From the NCBI GenBank assembly GCA_033807775.1, contig CM066324.1, positions 134,407,501 to 134,471,500 of the forward strand: DNA of 64,000 nucleotides, in the 5' to 3' direction. The stretch's first letter is position 1. Every line of letters begins with the position of its first letter. Shown piece after piece: positions 10,918-22,340 of the stretch. The position numbers and the translations under genes were made by a program. This DNA comes from Saussurea involucrata (Eukaryota > Streptophyta > Magnoliopsida > Asterales > Asteraceae). Under the pieces are notes generated by a model that was given only the letters and a program-made list of their open reading frames with translations, was not told where the DNA came from and searched no databases.

Positions 10918-11760
10918 GTTAGCAACTTAGAGTCTATTTGTTAGCAACTTAATGAGCTTAATGGGCTTTTCAGCTTATTCGGCCAGCTATACATGGCGGT
11001 TTAGTAGTGGCTTAATGATATAGAAAATGACTTATTCGGTAAGCTTATAGGGAAAAGCTTTATGCAGAAAGTCAAGTTTTTTTTCTCCAAACATGTCCCC
11101 ACTAATTGAAAAAACACGCTCTCACACAAAAACCTTCTTAATCCATACAGACAAATTAATTCACACAGACAACTTTATCCATACAGGACTAAATAGAAAC
11201 CAACCAAACATCCCCTTAATGAGATTAATAAGACTCATAGCTTATTGGATCAGATGTAGTCTTTCACAATGGCTTAATAATAAAGAAAGTGGCTTATTCA
11301 ACAAGTCTCTCGAAGGAGCTTTATGCAAAAAGTCTAAGGGCCTGTTTGTTAGCAGCTTAATGAGCTTAATGATACTCATAGCTTATTAGTGGCTTAATGA
11401 TATAGAAAGTGACTTATTTATTAAGCTTTTAGGAGAGAGCTTTATGCAGAAAGCCAAGTTTTGTCCAAACCAGTCTCTCCTAATTAAAAAACATGGCCCT
11501 TCCATCTATGAAAACACCCTCCCAAACAAAAACCTTTCCATTCTATACAGACAGAGTAATCCACACAGACAACTTTATTCATACCAGACTTAATGAAAAA
11601 CCAATCAAAGTTTGTTTCCAAAAAACAACCTGTCCCATATCAACTAAAAAAACATGTTACTTCTCTTAATAAAAAAATCCACACAAACAAAAATCATTTC
11701 AATCAGATTAATCCATAAACAACTTTATCCATTTACTTGACGAAAAACCAACCGAAAAAA
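10918..11760. repeat. Composite of MITE-like units with AGCTTAATGAGCTTAATG
   Basis: At least three partial direct copies (about 10918, 11210, 11338) begin TTTGTTAGCA(A/G)CTTAATGAG and continue with GTGGCTTAATGATATAGAAAGTG and AACAAACAAAAACC-type blocks. This suggests repeated nested or tandem insertions of one family. An inverted relative lies at 36606-36922. It ends just downstream of the phospholipase gene. Confidence 0.55.
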
Positions 11761-11771
11761 TTGCAATTTTA

Positions 11772-13085
11772 TTAGAGAGTATTCTCAGGAACAGGTAGAT
11801 CTTCTTCATCAGGTGGTTCCAAAACCCAACCTCCATTTTCATCCTTAATCATTCCTTTGTTCTTCTCAATCCACCATGAACCTGGAATCAATAACTCATC
11901 TTTCAAAAACTCGCTCGATTTGTTCACCAACGCCAAGCTCCGATCCACCTTCAACTCGAACTCACCGTCAGCTCCATTCCATCCCGCCACCACATGCAAC
12001 ATCCCCTGCAAATTGTGCCAATCGCCGGTGTTCGTCGACGCCTTCAAGCTCCCGGACTTCCGTGTATCGATCTCGAATAACACTCCTGAATTCACGTAAC
12101 CTAGTAATCCGCTAGGGTACAGCGGGATCACGTCGATTTTGTTCTTTATGTGTAGGATTTTGACGTTTGAGAATTGGTTGAGACGATCGTTGAATGCTTT
12201 GTTTCCGACTTGTGGCGATCCAAACACGAATGCTGAAATCGGAATGTTTGTGATGCCGTTTTCTGCGAGATCGAAGGCTGATAAGATCGCTAAACTTGCA
12301 CCGAGGCTGTGGCCGGTGATGATGATGCTGATTTCTTCGTTTTGGTACTTGTCCACCAACTGTTTGATGTTTTGCGTCAATTGTGTTCTTGCGCTTAGGT
12401 TTGTGAAAGATGAATTCGGATCGTTTGAAGTGTAAACCGATAGCCAACCTTGCATAACTTTTGGTACCGATTCATCTTCATCATCACTATCGCTGCTACT
12501 GCTACTGAGATCTCCGGTATCAGTCGCCGTCGCCGTCGTCGTTCGCCATTTTTTCTGGCGTAACAGTGGTTCAGCAGACTCGCTTTTCGCTCCTAAAACG
12601 TTAATCCATTCGAAACCGCGACTAGTTCCTCGCCACACGACGTAGATCTCACGCCGACCTAACGATTTACTAACCTCATCGGTGGTGGTTGCGACGTAGC
12701 CGATCCAATTTGACTCTCGATCCCATGCTTCACGAGAGAGGGAATGGAGGAAGAAGGCTTCGGCGATGGTGACTTTGGCGGTGGCGTAGAGGAAGGCGGA
12801 GATTTGGTAGGTGGAAGCGGATTCGAGCATGACTTTGTGGAAGAACGATTGCTTGCCGTAGCGACTGCTGCCGGCGTACTTGGAGTTTTTGTCGTTGTTG
12901 AAAGCGTCGTAGGTGGCTTGACAGAAGTCGCCGCATCGGAGAATGAGAATTCGGAGGGAGATGTCGAAAGGATCGAGAAGACCTTCCCAGTCGTTGCTTC
13001 CGAGGAGCTCCGTCCATGGAGTTTTGGATTGGGTGGTGGATTCCATGGCGGTGGTTGCAGGTATGAAATGAATGGTGGTATCCAT
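11772..13085 (-). CDS. Phospholipase A1-II-like (class 3 lipase, DAD1-related cytosolic group)
   Basis: Uninterrupted 437-codon gene, the length usual for plant PLA1-II proteins. It should hydrolyse sn-1 acyl esters of phospho- or galactolipids. The lipase box GHSLG lies at about 258-262 with the nucleophile Ser260; Asp318 in NKIDVIP and a His in WHNLQGMLHVVAGW (357 or 364) complete a plausible triad. VVWRGTS at about 149-155 is the usual oxyanion-region motif. A Ser/Asp-rich loop (194-205) replaces the shorter loop seen in many relatives. There is no plastid transit peptide or signal peptide, consistent with the cytosolic class II. A second in-frame Met at 14 could be the start. Intronless structure is normal for the family. 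Confidence in the family is high; the biological substrate is unknown. Confidence 0.93.
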   Translation of the reverse strand: MDTTIHFIPATTAMESTTQSKTPWTELLGSNDWEGLLDPFDISLRILILRCGDFCQATYDAFNNDKNSKYAGSSRYGKQSFFHKVMLESASTYQISAFLYATAKVTIAEAFFLHSLSREAWDRESNWIGYVATTTDEVSKSLGRREIYVVWRGTSRGFEWINVLGAKSESAEPLLRQKKWRTTTATATDTGDLSSSSSDSDDEDESVPKVMQGWLSVYTSNDPNSSFTNLSARTQLTQNIKQLVDKYQNEEISIIITGHSLGASLAILSAFDLAENGITNIPISAFVFGSPQVGNKAFNDRLNQFSNVKILHIKNKIDVIPLYPSGLLGYVNSGVLFEIDTRKSGSLKASTNTGDWHNLQGMLHVVAGWNGADGEFELKVDRSLALVNKSSEFLKDELLIPGSWWIEKNKGMIKDENGGWVLEPPDEEDLPVPENTL

Positions 13086-13189
13086 TTTCGATAAATAGGG
13101 TGGGGGATGGGGATTTGGTCACGTGACTTTTTTGGAGCCAACGATTTTGGAAAAAAGAATTACAAATTATTACTACCTCATCTAAAATT

Positions 13190-13660
13190 AAGACCATCCA
13201 CAACAAACAACAAGAACTTACTACTTTCCACATGTGTCACGTCAGCTTTGCATAACACCTTTTACAGATTATACAAGATTAAACTCCTTTTTAAACTAAT
13301 AAATTATAATATAAATAATATAGATAATTATAATATAACTAATAAATAAATTATAAAATATAGATAACTAAAATTTTACTTTTGTTTTCTTTTATTATAT
13401 TTTGTGTAAATATAATTTAGCAGTTTAAATAAAAAACATTGTATAAAATATTATTTTTTTAAAATAAAGCGTGGGTAAGAAATTTTAATAAAAATATTAA
13501 AAAAATAATATTCAAATAAACTAATAAATGAATTAAATTTAATAAATATATTAATAATAATTAAAAAATGTTTTTGCAAGTTTAGCAAGATGGGGTGGTC
13601 TTGCAAGCCATGTCATCTTGCAAGGACTCTTGCAAGACGTGTGTGGATGCTCTAAGTGTC
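13190..13660. repeat. AT-rich MITE upstream of the phospholipase gene
   Basis: Left part GACCATCCACAACAAACAAC, right part GTGTGGATGCTC, which are approximately inverse, around a strongly AT-rich interior with TAATAAATTATAATATA runs. A repeated TCTTGCAAG motif lies at the right end. Non-coding. Confidence 0.5.
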
Positions 13661-13819
13661 TACATTATTATCATGAACGGGACCTAGTTAATGGTATAGA
13701 TGGCACGTGTCACCGTATTGTTTCTTCGCCGTAAGGTAAAAAAATTTAGGTTCGTGAAAGGTGCAACCATATCAGTTTGTTTTGTGCCACTGTATATATT
13801 TTGAAACTGCAATATGGAC

Positions 13820-14025
13820 ACAAGTTTTCCTTGGTAGAGTTGGTTTGAAATGCTTTTATTCTACTTCAGACCCGGGTTTGAGTCTTGTTAGAGTCATTTT
13901 TGTTGTTTTTAGCTTTGAATTTCATATTTATCATGTTTCTAAAAAAATTGTAATAGTAGGACTCAAACTTGAGACCTCCAGTTTAAAAAGCAAGGGACTA
14001 ACCACCAAACCAACATTGATTTTAT
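13820..14025. mobile_element. Two opposed tRNA-like SINE heads
   Basis: On the + strand, TGGTAGAGTTGG fits the pol III A-box consensus and GGGTTTGAGTCTT, about 45 bases on, approximates a B-box (13820-13895). On the - strand, 14025-13955 contains TGGTGGTTAGTCCCTTGC then TCTCAAGTTTGAGTCC, again A-box-like and B-box-like. Spacing fits tRNA-derived SINE promoters. The two heads face each other. No poly-A tail or target duplication was established. Confidence 0.5.
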
Positions 14026-14089
14026 GAAAAATATCTCTATAATTGTTTCTTATAGTCAAATGGTGCCACCGTTTGAAAAAAATTCTAGG

Positions 14090-14300
14090 TCTGCCCCTGA
14101 TTTTTGTTTGTTTCAAAATAAATGTCCATTTGAAAAGTAAAAGTCTTATTTTTCTATTCTACCTTTAGTTATGTGATGGGGAAAATATTTCTCTATAATT
14201 AAAGGTAAAATTGTAATTTGGTTAAATAAAAAGTGTAATAATTACATACTTCTAAAACTGTATGCATTTTTTATTGTGAACATTTACTTTGGGATGGAGT
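14090..14300. mobile_element. Stowaway-like MITE (CTCCATCCCAAAGTAAATG family)
   Basis: Left end CAAAATAAATGTCCATTT, right end GAACATTTACTTTGGGATGGAGTGAGTA, matching the common plant element whose end reads tactccctcYgtcccaaaat. Relatives lie at 33905-34160, 57000-57202, 57605-57755 and 62755-63235. Confidence 0.6.
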
Positions 14301-14309
14301 GAGTATAAA

Positions 14310-15850
14310 AAGTTTAAAAACAAGGCATTAAATATCATGTATTTTCATAATATTTTGAGTAAATTTGACGGGCGTCGAGACCGTCAAATAATAAGTAGTT
14401 ATTTTCTAACTGTCCCAAATCACAATTTAAATTGTAATAGTGGTAAGTTAGGTCGATTCCATAGGGATTGGTCGTGACAATTATTTTACTTCCACACGTT
14501 ACGTAAAAAAGGGGGGGTTTTGGATTTGATTGAGAAAACTAGACATACGACTAAAATTAATTATAAACACTGAAATAGAACAAAACCCAACAATAGTCCA
14601 CTTCAAATAATGATGCAAAATATTATCATCGATTCCTAACGGTGTAAAATGGTGAAACAAGCCCAAATTGGCCATGGTTATCAACAAGCTCTGATAACCT
14701 CAATTTTCCCTTATTAAACATTGATTAAACAAGTTCTTAACCAAATCTTAATCACAAATAAGAGTTTAAATAAGCTCTTAAACCCCTAGATGCAATTAGC
14801 TTTATCGATTGAGGAAAATACCAATTCAAAGCAATAAGCTCATAAGCTCGGCCTACTAGAGCTTTGATTACAAGATTTCAAGAACCCATTTCGAAAATCT
14901 TACCGCAATCAAGTGGGTTCTTGTGCTACTTTATCAAAATCCCAAGACAATTACGTATCTTAGGTTTCTAACTAGCTATTTTCCAAAAGAAAACCAACTA
15001 ATTGATCAAGTTAATCGATAATTCAAATGAAATTGACATTTATATAAAAATCAAGCAAATAAACTTGTTCACAACATCTTACATAGGAATCTCAAATGAA
15101 AATGCATTAAAACTTAAAGCTTGACTATTGTTAAAATGAAACAGGGTTACTACTAAAAAGAAATTACCAAAGAGACGAGAAATTGATGATGGAAACTTCC
15201 AAGATTGTTTTCTGCGTTCTTTTGTTCTTCAATTCCAGTAATCCCCCCTCAAACCGACTGTTCTCGTTCCCTTTTTATACCCCCACTTAGAAACTGATTT
15301 TTAGGAGACAATGAGGCACGATCGGCCCATGTTTTCCGCTGCCGCGAGTTTGGGCGCAGGTGTAACCGCGCGAGGAAGCGCGCCGTGGTCTCAAGTCTCA
15401 ACAGTGTTCTGCGCGATGGTAGGCGCGACTTCAGCCGTCGGAAACTCGCGCCGGCGAGTTTCTTCCGATCTGTTGCCGTCGTTCTTCTTTCTTTCCTTTT
15501 TTCTTCTCTTCTGGGCTGTTAGCCATTTGGTGGAATGGGCTCAAGTCATGGTTTGGGCTTTAAAATAGATTATCCTCTCTCTTTTTTTCCTTCTATCATG
15601 GGCTGCCAAAGACAATTAAAAAGAAAGTACAAACTTAAGTTTCTCTTTCGGCTTTTTGCTGCATGGACTCACGACACACAACACAACAATGATCAAAATA
15701 ATTCCTTTTTTTCTTTTCTTTAAACCAATTAATAATATATATTAAAACTTATCTTCTTTTTCCCTTTTTTCACTTTAATTTGATTAAAAACAAGAAATGA
15801 TAAACTTCGATTATAAGGGGGTACTTTAAGCATTCAATCAACACTAATTG
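14310..15850. repeat. Probable LTR-retrotransposon remnant or unclassified repeat
   Basis: Contains GACGGGCGTCGAGACCGTC and GGTCGATTCCATAGGGATTGG, text that I associate with plant LTR/leader repeats, and a TTTTTATACCCCC TATA-like segment near 15270. Short ORFs (for example 15311-15568) have no recognisable protein content. No reverse transcriptase, gag or defined LTR pair was found, so the class is a guess. Confidence 0.35.
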
Positions 15851-16029
15851 TAGGGAACTTGGACGTAAAAAATATATATAAAATCACATTTATCAAAATT
15901 ACATGTTTGGTTCATATCATATAGTTGTATGTTTCAATGTTCCTTGTTTATTTTTTAAAATTCAAACATATCATGTATTTATGGTTAATCAATATTTTAG
16001 ATGTTAGTATTAGATAAAGAAAAATATCA

Positions 16030-16440
16030 TATAAAACAGGGACGGAATTTTTTTCTTACGGTGACACCATATTTTTCATACGGTTTTTATCGAAGTGTCC
16101 TTCATCTTTTTACCAACGTTCAATACCGTTCGATGTGTTTTTAGCCAAATTCTGGCGTTTCGTAAGATTTTTAACGTTCTTTGCTTGATTTCGGGGGATT
16201 TTTAAGTTTTTTTTATCGATTTCGAGAGATTTTTTTCGGTATTTTTGGTTGAATGGGTATAAGATTTGGTTTTTTTTTCCAGTTTAGGTGCACCCTTGTA
16301 GTTTCTAAAATAATACGGTAGCACCTTCTAAATCGATACGGTGGCACCTTCACGAAAACGAAATTTTTTCCCCTTCGCCGGAGAACTAATACGGTGGCAC
16401 GTGCCACCGTATGCCCACGTGCACGTCCGTCCATGATATA
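16030..16440. repeat. Degenerate repeat with GGACGGAAT and CGTCCGTCC ends
   Basis: Starts GGGACGGAATTTTT and ends CACGTCCGTCCATG, an approximate inverse. The interior repeats ACGGTGGCACCTT and GGTGGCACGTGCC. It resembles the hAT-like MITE at 61780-62159 and the fragment at about 21990-22330. Non-coding. Confidence 0.4.
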
Positions 16441-16577
16441 AAATAACACATGATATGCTAGTTTATTATAATTTCACGAGTTCTTAAAATAAACATTCTC
16501 ATAATATATTGCAAATATGATATGAAACACAAGAAATATCCGTTTCACCCACATAATTGGAAAACCACTTATTTTAA

Positions 16578-16976
16578 GGGCAAATTGCATGAATATGCAA
16601 CGTACTTTAGTCTGATTTCTATTTTGGGTAACGTACTTTCAAAACCTTCATTTTGGTACCTAAGTTGTAAAATCTCAAACTTTTAAGTATCCGAGTAACC
16701 AATTTAACCATATTTTGCTCTTTTTGAAATCAATATTTTACTCTTTTTGAAAATAATGACATGGTATAATTTCCGCCTACTTGATATTTAAAAATAAATA
16801 AATAATAACACGTCAATAAAAACCCAATCCTAATCAACATTTGTAGGTCATTAAGTAAATCAGGTACTTAAAAGTTTGTGATTTTACAGCTTAAGTACCA
16901 AAACGAAAGTTTTGAAAGTACGTTACCCAAAATAGGAATTAGACTAAAGTACGTTGCATTTTCATGCAATTTGCCC
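16578..16976. mobile_element. Foldback MULE MITE, 399 bp, 9-bp target duplication
   Basis: Terminal repeats GGGCAAATTGCATGAA...TTCATGCAATTTGCCC extend at least 110 bp inward (ACGTACTTT, AAAACCTTCATTTTGGTAC blocks). The element is flanked by the direct repeat TTATTTTAA (16569-16577, 16977-16985). No coding capacity. Confidence 0.9.
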
Positions 16977-17422
16977 TTATTTTAATATGATGAAATACAT
17001 CAATAGTCTATTTTATTTATATTTGACCTTTAAATGAAACAAAAGAAATTTTATAAAGAAGTTGAATTAAGACAAAATGTCTTTTGTTAACCTTCAGATA
17101 GGACCCCATTTGACAACTGTTAAAACAGGGTTTGAGAGTTCTTAAAGCACCTTTTAACTTATTTATTTTATTTATTATATTACCTAATGTTACAATTGAA
17201 TAACGTTTTAACTAGTTAGTCAACTATAATCTTGATTATAGAGCTGAAACAATTGTGTCGATTTGACAGACATAGATAGAAGGACCAGGTTTTTTTAGGC
17301 TCGGACCAGGTTAGAGATTGATTGTGGATATATTAAACAAGGGAATGAAAACGATAACGATTAAAATAAATTAGTTGTGTATAATAACATAAATCGCTAA
17401 TAAAACAATGAAGTTTTGTCTA

Positions 17423-19393
17423 GGCCAAAATGCACGAAAATATAACAAATTTTGACTTAGTTCCTATTTAATGTAACAAACATTTTTTTTCTCAATTAAT
17501 CCAACAAAGTTTCATCTTTTCCTATTTTCTACATAATTTACCTTTTAAACAAGTTATTAGCTTATGTGGCATTTTTTTTCTTTTCAATTCCAAATCAGCT
17601 TATGACATGGCATTTTTCTACTATTGTATTTTCTTGACATTCCTAGTCTTTCCCCACCTATTTCCTTCCATTTTCAAACGTCTACTTTTTCAATAATGTA
17701 AGTTTTCTTTTTCTATTCATTTCACATGCACAAATGAAACAACTAATCACCATTCAAGTGTTTTATTTTTCTAATTTTTTGCAACAAAAGACTGAAAGAG
17801 ATCACACGGATTCAAACAACAAACTCTTTTAGCAACCAAACAATAGTTAGGCAACTTAAATTAACATTAGCATCAAATTCTTTAAAATCTCTTAACATCC
17901 AAAATAGAAATATAGTAGAAAGTCTTTAAAATCTCTTAACAATCAATTCTGAGCATTCGAGAAAATAAACAATCAATTCTTTCGTTTTGATCCATTTCCA
18001 TACCCCTCCTTTGAAGTGTTGTCTTTTCGTGGCCTACTTTTGGTAAACTGTTCTGTAACTTGTGGTTGCTGATTTTCTTGGGCACTTGACTCCCGTTCCC
18101 TTGGCGTATTGAGTTTTTTCACCCTTACCTGTCTAATTTCATCATCCTCTTCAGATAAGTGATCGACACTAGCAACCTCTACATCATCGTCATCAGAAAA
18201 CGTATAATCTACAATAACATCATTCAAGTCATCATCGTTGCTCTCCCGATGTTCCTCTTCCCATTGTTCATCCGTGTTCAAATATTCTTCAATATCAACA
18301 TCAAAGTGATCCACAAATATTTCCAACAATTGCGATGAATTACCATAACTAAAAAATTTATTAACATCATCATCATTGTCAAGGGGTTTCAATCCATTTT
18401 CTGAGTCCATATTTGGAATCCTATAGTTCATTCGAGTCATATCAAAAGAAATAACATAGAAATTTTACCTCCAGGATTTTTTTGAAACATACCGTTGTAG
18501 TTAATTGCAAGAGATATCCGCATATTAATATATTCTGCATCAACAAAAAATACATTGACGTTAGTGATTAAAAGTGCCATCAATTTGACTATTAAATTGT
18601 AGTTTAATCCTTTCAACTTTCTAAGTACAAAAATGTCATATCCATGGTGATTTGACTATTCTTGTCAAAGTGCCATCAATTTGATCATCAATTTTGCACC
18701 ACACAAAAATCTTGTTGCCAAATGGTGTACCAAATCTCATGTTCCGAAATTTTATGTCTCATTCATGTCCCACCAATAAAATTAAGACACGTCAGATTTT
18801 ATATATTTTTAATTTTATTTAATTCAAGTTCATATTCTCTCTCCAATGACATGTATTCATGTGATTGGTGGACATGAATGGGACGTGCTAATTTAGGACA
18901 TGAGATTTCTATTCGTCGATTTGTACCACACACCAAAATCTTGTTGCCAAATGGTATCAAGTAAAAAAAAACCCTAAAATTGATTCTATGAACAAGGTAA
19001 TTAGGGAAAGAAATTTGTAAACTTACATGTGATTGCAAAGAAGAATGATGAGTGCAGATTAATTGGAGATGAACAAAGAATGAGTGAAGAGAGCCGATGA
19101 AGAAACAGAAGACGGATGGTCATACGTAGCAACTAATGAGCGGTAAAATTTTGATGGGCCTTAAAACTCTTGATCTGTTATAAAGAAAAAAAAATATATC
19201 AAAAGAATTGACACGGTGGAAAATCCACGTAATCAGTTTTATATTATAATCGCCAACATGGCATCCAACTCATAAGATATTACCGGATGAGAGTAGGTTG
19301 TAGGTAAAAATTATGTAAAAAATAGGAAAAGATGAAACTTTGTTGGATTAATTGAGAAAAAAAATGTTTGTTACATTTTCATGCATTTTGGCC
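17423..19393. mobile_element. Non-autonomous MULE, 1.97 kb, with transposase N-terminal fragment
   Basis: Starts GGCCAAAATGCACGAAAAT and ends with the inverse ATGCATTTTGGCC. It is flanked by the perfect 9-bp repeat TTTTGTCTA (17414-17422, 19394-19402). The inverted repeats run about 110 bp (AACAAAGTTTCATCTTTTCC block in both arms). It encodes only the acidic N-terminal transposase fragment described at 17973-18440 and so is a deletion derivative. It has different ends from the 6.15 kb MULE and belongs to another family. Confidence 0.9.
17973..18440 (-). pseudogene. MURA-type transposase N-terminal fragment (PB1 end plus acidic region)
   Basis: The 155-codon frame reads GLKPLDNDDDVNKFF and LLEIFVDH, as in the C-terminal half of the PB1-like N-terminus of plant MuDR transposases. 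A long Asp/Glu-rich stretch follows (EEEHRESNDDDLNDV, FSDDDDVEV), then a basic tail. DNA-binding, DDE and SWIM regions are missing, and the downstream sequence within the element has no matching frame. Upstream exons of the same fragment may extend toward 18650 but were not resolved. Confidence 0.65.
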
Positions 19394-19472
19394 TTTTGTC
19401 TATATACCATAACGAAATCCGAACTATCTATACAACAAAACGATCAATGACTGAAACTTTGTGTTGTCGGGA

Positions 19473-21764
19473 TTAGTTGCGCTTGATGGTCCTCGGTTCG
19501 ATTGTCGAGTCTTGAACAATGTTGGGTTGAGCCTCCTCGGGTAACAACTTGAACCTAAGAATCTTTTGAAGTTGACAAACAGGTTTAATTTGCTTTTTTG
19601 GAACCTGATTTGGATCAATTATGGATTTTCCGGCAAAAAGGTTGACTTCCGATGGCCCCGTTTCTTCATGGATCACCGGAGGAGCATCTGCAAAACAAGT
19701 ATGTCTGTCATCGGCTACGGTTTCATCGCATAGAGTTTATACCCGATTCAAAGAATGTAAAGATTTGTAGCTCTTTTTTTAGTGTTTCAACTCACCATCT
19801 TCACTCAAAACTAAACAAGTTCCAATAGTTTCATCGTATTCGCCAATCTGCAAATTCCGCAATCACAAAACATAATGAAGAATCCGAGAAGTTGCACCAT
19901 CGCAAGAAAACATGGGAAAAAAGACAAATATGCTAAGGTGCGTTTGGTACGCATACAGGACAAACCTGCTAGATTGAGGTTGGCTAGTGAAAGAATTGTT
20001 CAAGGTTTTAAAGTTTTAAATTGACACGAGTATTTTGGTAATTTACCAATCTTGTCTCATCTCTTTAAATTTTGTTCTAGGTGCTATATGCACCCGTATT
20101 AATGTCAGAATCAGGTCAAATCATACATTAAAAATGTAAAAAAGTAAGTCTTGATTTTGATGCGGGTGAAGAAATTAGTAAGTAGGAGTGCATTTGGCCT
20201 GCCCCTTTTCCTCCAATTAACTTTGGTGGGACAAAAAGAATGCACTTTTGTCCAACTAAGTTATAACCTCTTCCGGTCTAAATGTCACACCAAACATAGA
20301 CAAAAGTTTTTGTTCTTTCTTGTCCCGTGTACCAATCGCACCCTAAAGGTGCGTTTGGTACACTGGACATGACAGAACAGAACAGGGTACACTGTCCCAC
20401 GTTTGGCAGAACTTTTATGTGGAACAAGGTGGAACAGTCCTGTTCCACCCCCACCCCATGGAACAAGGTGGAACAGACTTATGTTTTACCAATATAACCT
20501 CAAAATAAAATCTAATTCTCTTCTAAAACATCAAATAAACCTTCTATTTCATATTTTATTCATTCTTTAAATTTATTAAGGGTAAATTGGTCAATGTTAT
20601 CTGTTATGTTCTGTCCAGTTGTGTCTTACCAAACATGGAACAAGTGAACAACTGTTCTGTCCTGTCCCACCTTGTCCTGTCTTATCGTGCCTGCGTACCA
20701 AACGCACCCTAAAAGAACATCCTAACCCTCAAACCAAACCAAACCAAACACGCCTACTATATCCCACCAGAGGTGGGTCGGGGGTATAATGTAAGCAGAC
20801 CTAACCTCTACCCTCGGTACAACAAATCGAGCAAAATGTCACCATAACAAATAAAAAAATGCTCACTAAGATGAAATTTGAACTATAAATATATAAGACC
20901 ACCTCCATCAGGGACACCAAATATCAAACTTGACACCCAAATTACTCCGAGAGTTGGTTCCCGGTAAGAACAATAGTTATCGTGAGAAGGGTAAGAAGTG
21001 ATCCCTACCCTTGGATCAATCCTAATTGAGGATCAACTGAAAATCCCCTCTAAGCCAATTCATGGGTTATTTTTTGGACTTAATCTGAACCATTAGATCA
21101 ACACTAATTAAAAGTGATCAAGGGTCCAAATCACCTTAACTCCTATTCTCACACGATCCTTCGTCATTACTCCAAAAGGGACACCAAATCTTACACCAAT
21201 TTTGATGTAACAAATAGTAACACACCAAATTTTGTGTAACACTATTCATTTACACCAAACCTTACACCAATTGGAGAATATATAAAGAAATATACCTAGA
21301 ATCTTACATTTTGGTGCAAGATTTGGTGTTACCCATCGAAGAAGATTTGTTATTTTGCATCAAATTTTACACCAATTTTTTTTAACGGATTTGGTGTTAC
21401 CCATTGGAGATGCTCAAAGTGGATAAAACCAAGATTTTTCGTTACCAGCTTTATTTTGCCATCAATAACTAGAATCGGGTTCAACGTGTCCAGGCCCTGC
21501 ATTTTAACAAAATGGGTCATCAAAAATTGAAGTTTCATGTCCACACTCCCATCTCAGATGATACATAGAGAAACCAACCAACATGAGACATTTAAACAAC
21601 AGTTTTACGATACTGAAAATGATAATTTTTTGGAGGCTAAACATACGTACAGAGAGAACGTAGGGAGCATTAGGTGGAATGTAAACTTGCCCGGAAACCG
21701 AATCCAAGTCGAGCACTACATATTCATCTTGTTCGCCATCCATATGAGCATCAGAGGTTGCCAT
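19473..21764 (-). CDS. General transcription factor 3C polypeptide 6-like (TFIIIC small subunit)
   Basis: Four exons in one frame: 21764-21651, 21496-21446, 19847-19796 and 19687-19473, giving 432 nt and 143 residues. The start MATSDAHMDGEQDEYVVLDL precedes a conserved domain: VYIPPNAPYVLS, then GLDTLNPILVIDGKIKL, then IGEYDETIGTCLV. This order matches the TFIIIC subunit 6 (tau55/Tfc7-related) beta-barrel domain that pairs with another TFIIIC subunit in RNA polymerase III initiation. The C-terminal exon is plant-type (HEETGPSEVNLFAGK and LQKILRFKLLPEE) and ends at a TAA. All borders are GT-AG. Intron 2 (1.6 kb) is filled with MITEs. Family assignment is from motif recognition, not a search. 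Confidence 0.85.
20177..20707. mobile_element. Two abutting Harbinger-like MITEs in the TFIIIC6 gene intron
   Basis: One unit appears to end ...CCAATCGCACCC at 20343 and the next begins GGTGCGTTTGGTACACTGG at about 20347, ending CGTACCAAACGCACCC at 20707, with TAA between and after them. The interior of the second is rich in GGAACAAGGTGGAACAG and CTGTTCC repeats. The same family occurs at 32894-33577 and 41680-42170, and more distantly at 48390-48710. A 3-bp TWA target fits PIF/Harbinger. Confidence 0.6.
20890..21415. repeat. Nested MITEs in TFIIIC6 intron 2
   Basis: 20951-21168 is a diverged copy of the GTGAGAAG TIR family (it ends TTCTCACACGATCCTTCG). It is embedded in a CACCTCCATCAGGGACACC...CCCATTGGAGATGCTC element whose two arms repeat ACACCAAATTTTACACC. 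Confidence 0.55.
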
Positions 21765-21954
21765 AGCCTTTCAAAATCTGTATACAAATAGATATCCCAA
21801 CTTATGATTATAATGTCATTTGAAACAACTCGTTTCTTTTAAATCATCTTCGCTAAAAAGTAGTTACGTTGCCCTAGAAAAAAACACGACCAACAATTCC
21901 TTTTAGGGCAAGTTTTTAACCTATTTTACTTTATGCCCGTTAGGGTGCGCTTTG

Positions 21955-22340
21955 TATTTGGGGACAAAATGGGACATGTCAGAATAAAAACTTGTAACTA
22001 TCAGGCGCCGGATGCAACATATAGATGGTGGGGGGGTGGGCCCCACTAAAAAGGAAAAAAACATTTTTTCCGGGCTAAAAACCAATTTTTTTAACGTGCT
22101 AGCATAATTTCCCTCAAGTGTTTTTCCACCAGTACCCCACCAACCAAAAAACCAGAAAAAGTACCCCAAAATCAACTAAAAAATCTCTCGAAATCAACAA
22201 AAAACGAAAAGAATATCTGGAAATCAATCAAAAAACTTAAAAAATCTCTCGAAATTGTGGAATTAGGCGACTTTATAGACCTTTAATCTACCTTAATGTG
22301 CCCCGTTAGGCAAAAATCCTGGATCCACTGGTCCCTATTA
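21955..22340. repeat. hAT-like MITE remnant
   Basis: Contains GGCGCCGGATGCAACA and, in inverse orientation near 22310, ATCCTGGATCCACTGG, with repeated AAAATCTCTCGAAATC blocks between. The same interior text is found in the element at 61780-62159. Upstream of the TFIIIC6 start codon. Confidence 0.45.

Noticed and set aside
12659..13233. Overlapping minus- and plus-strand frames inside the phospholipase gene
   Set aside because: They are shadows of the 437-codon PLA1 frame, with Pro/Arg/His-rich composition and no domain.
15311..15568. 85-codon frame with an early Ala/Gly-rich part and a hydrophobic end
   Set aside because: Lies in probable repeat DNA; hydrophobicity comes from a TTC/TTT run, and there is no family resemblance.
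14310..15850. Complete LTR retrotransposon
   Set aside because: No LTR pair, polyprotein or target duplication could be found; kept only as a low-confidence remnant.
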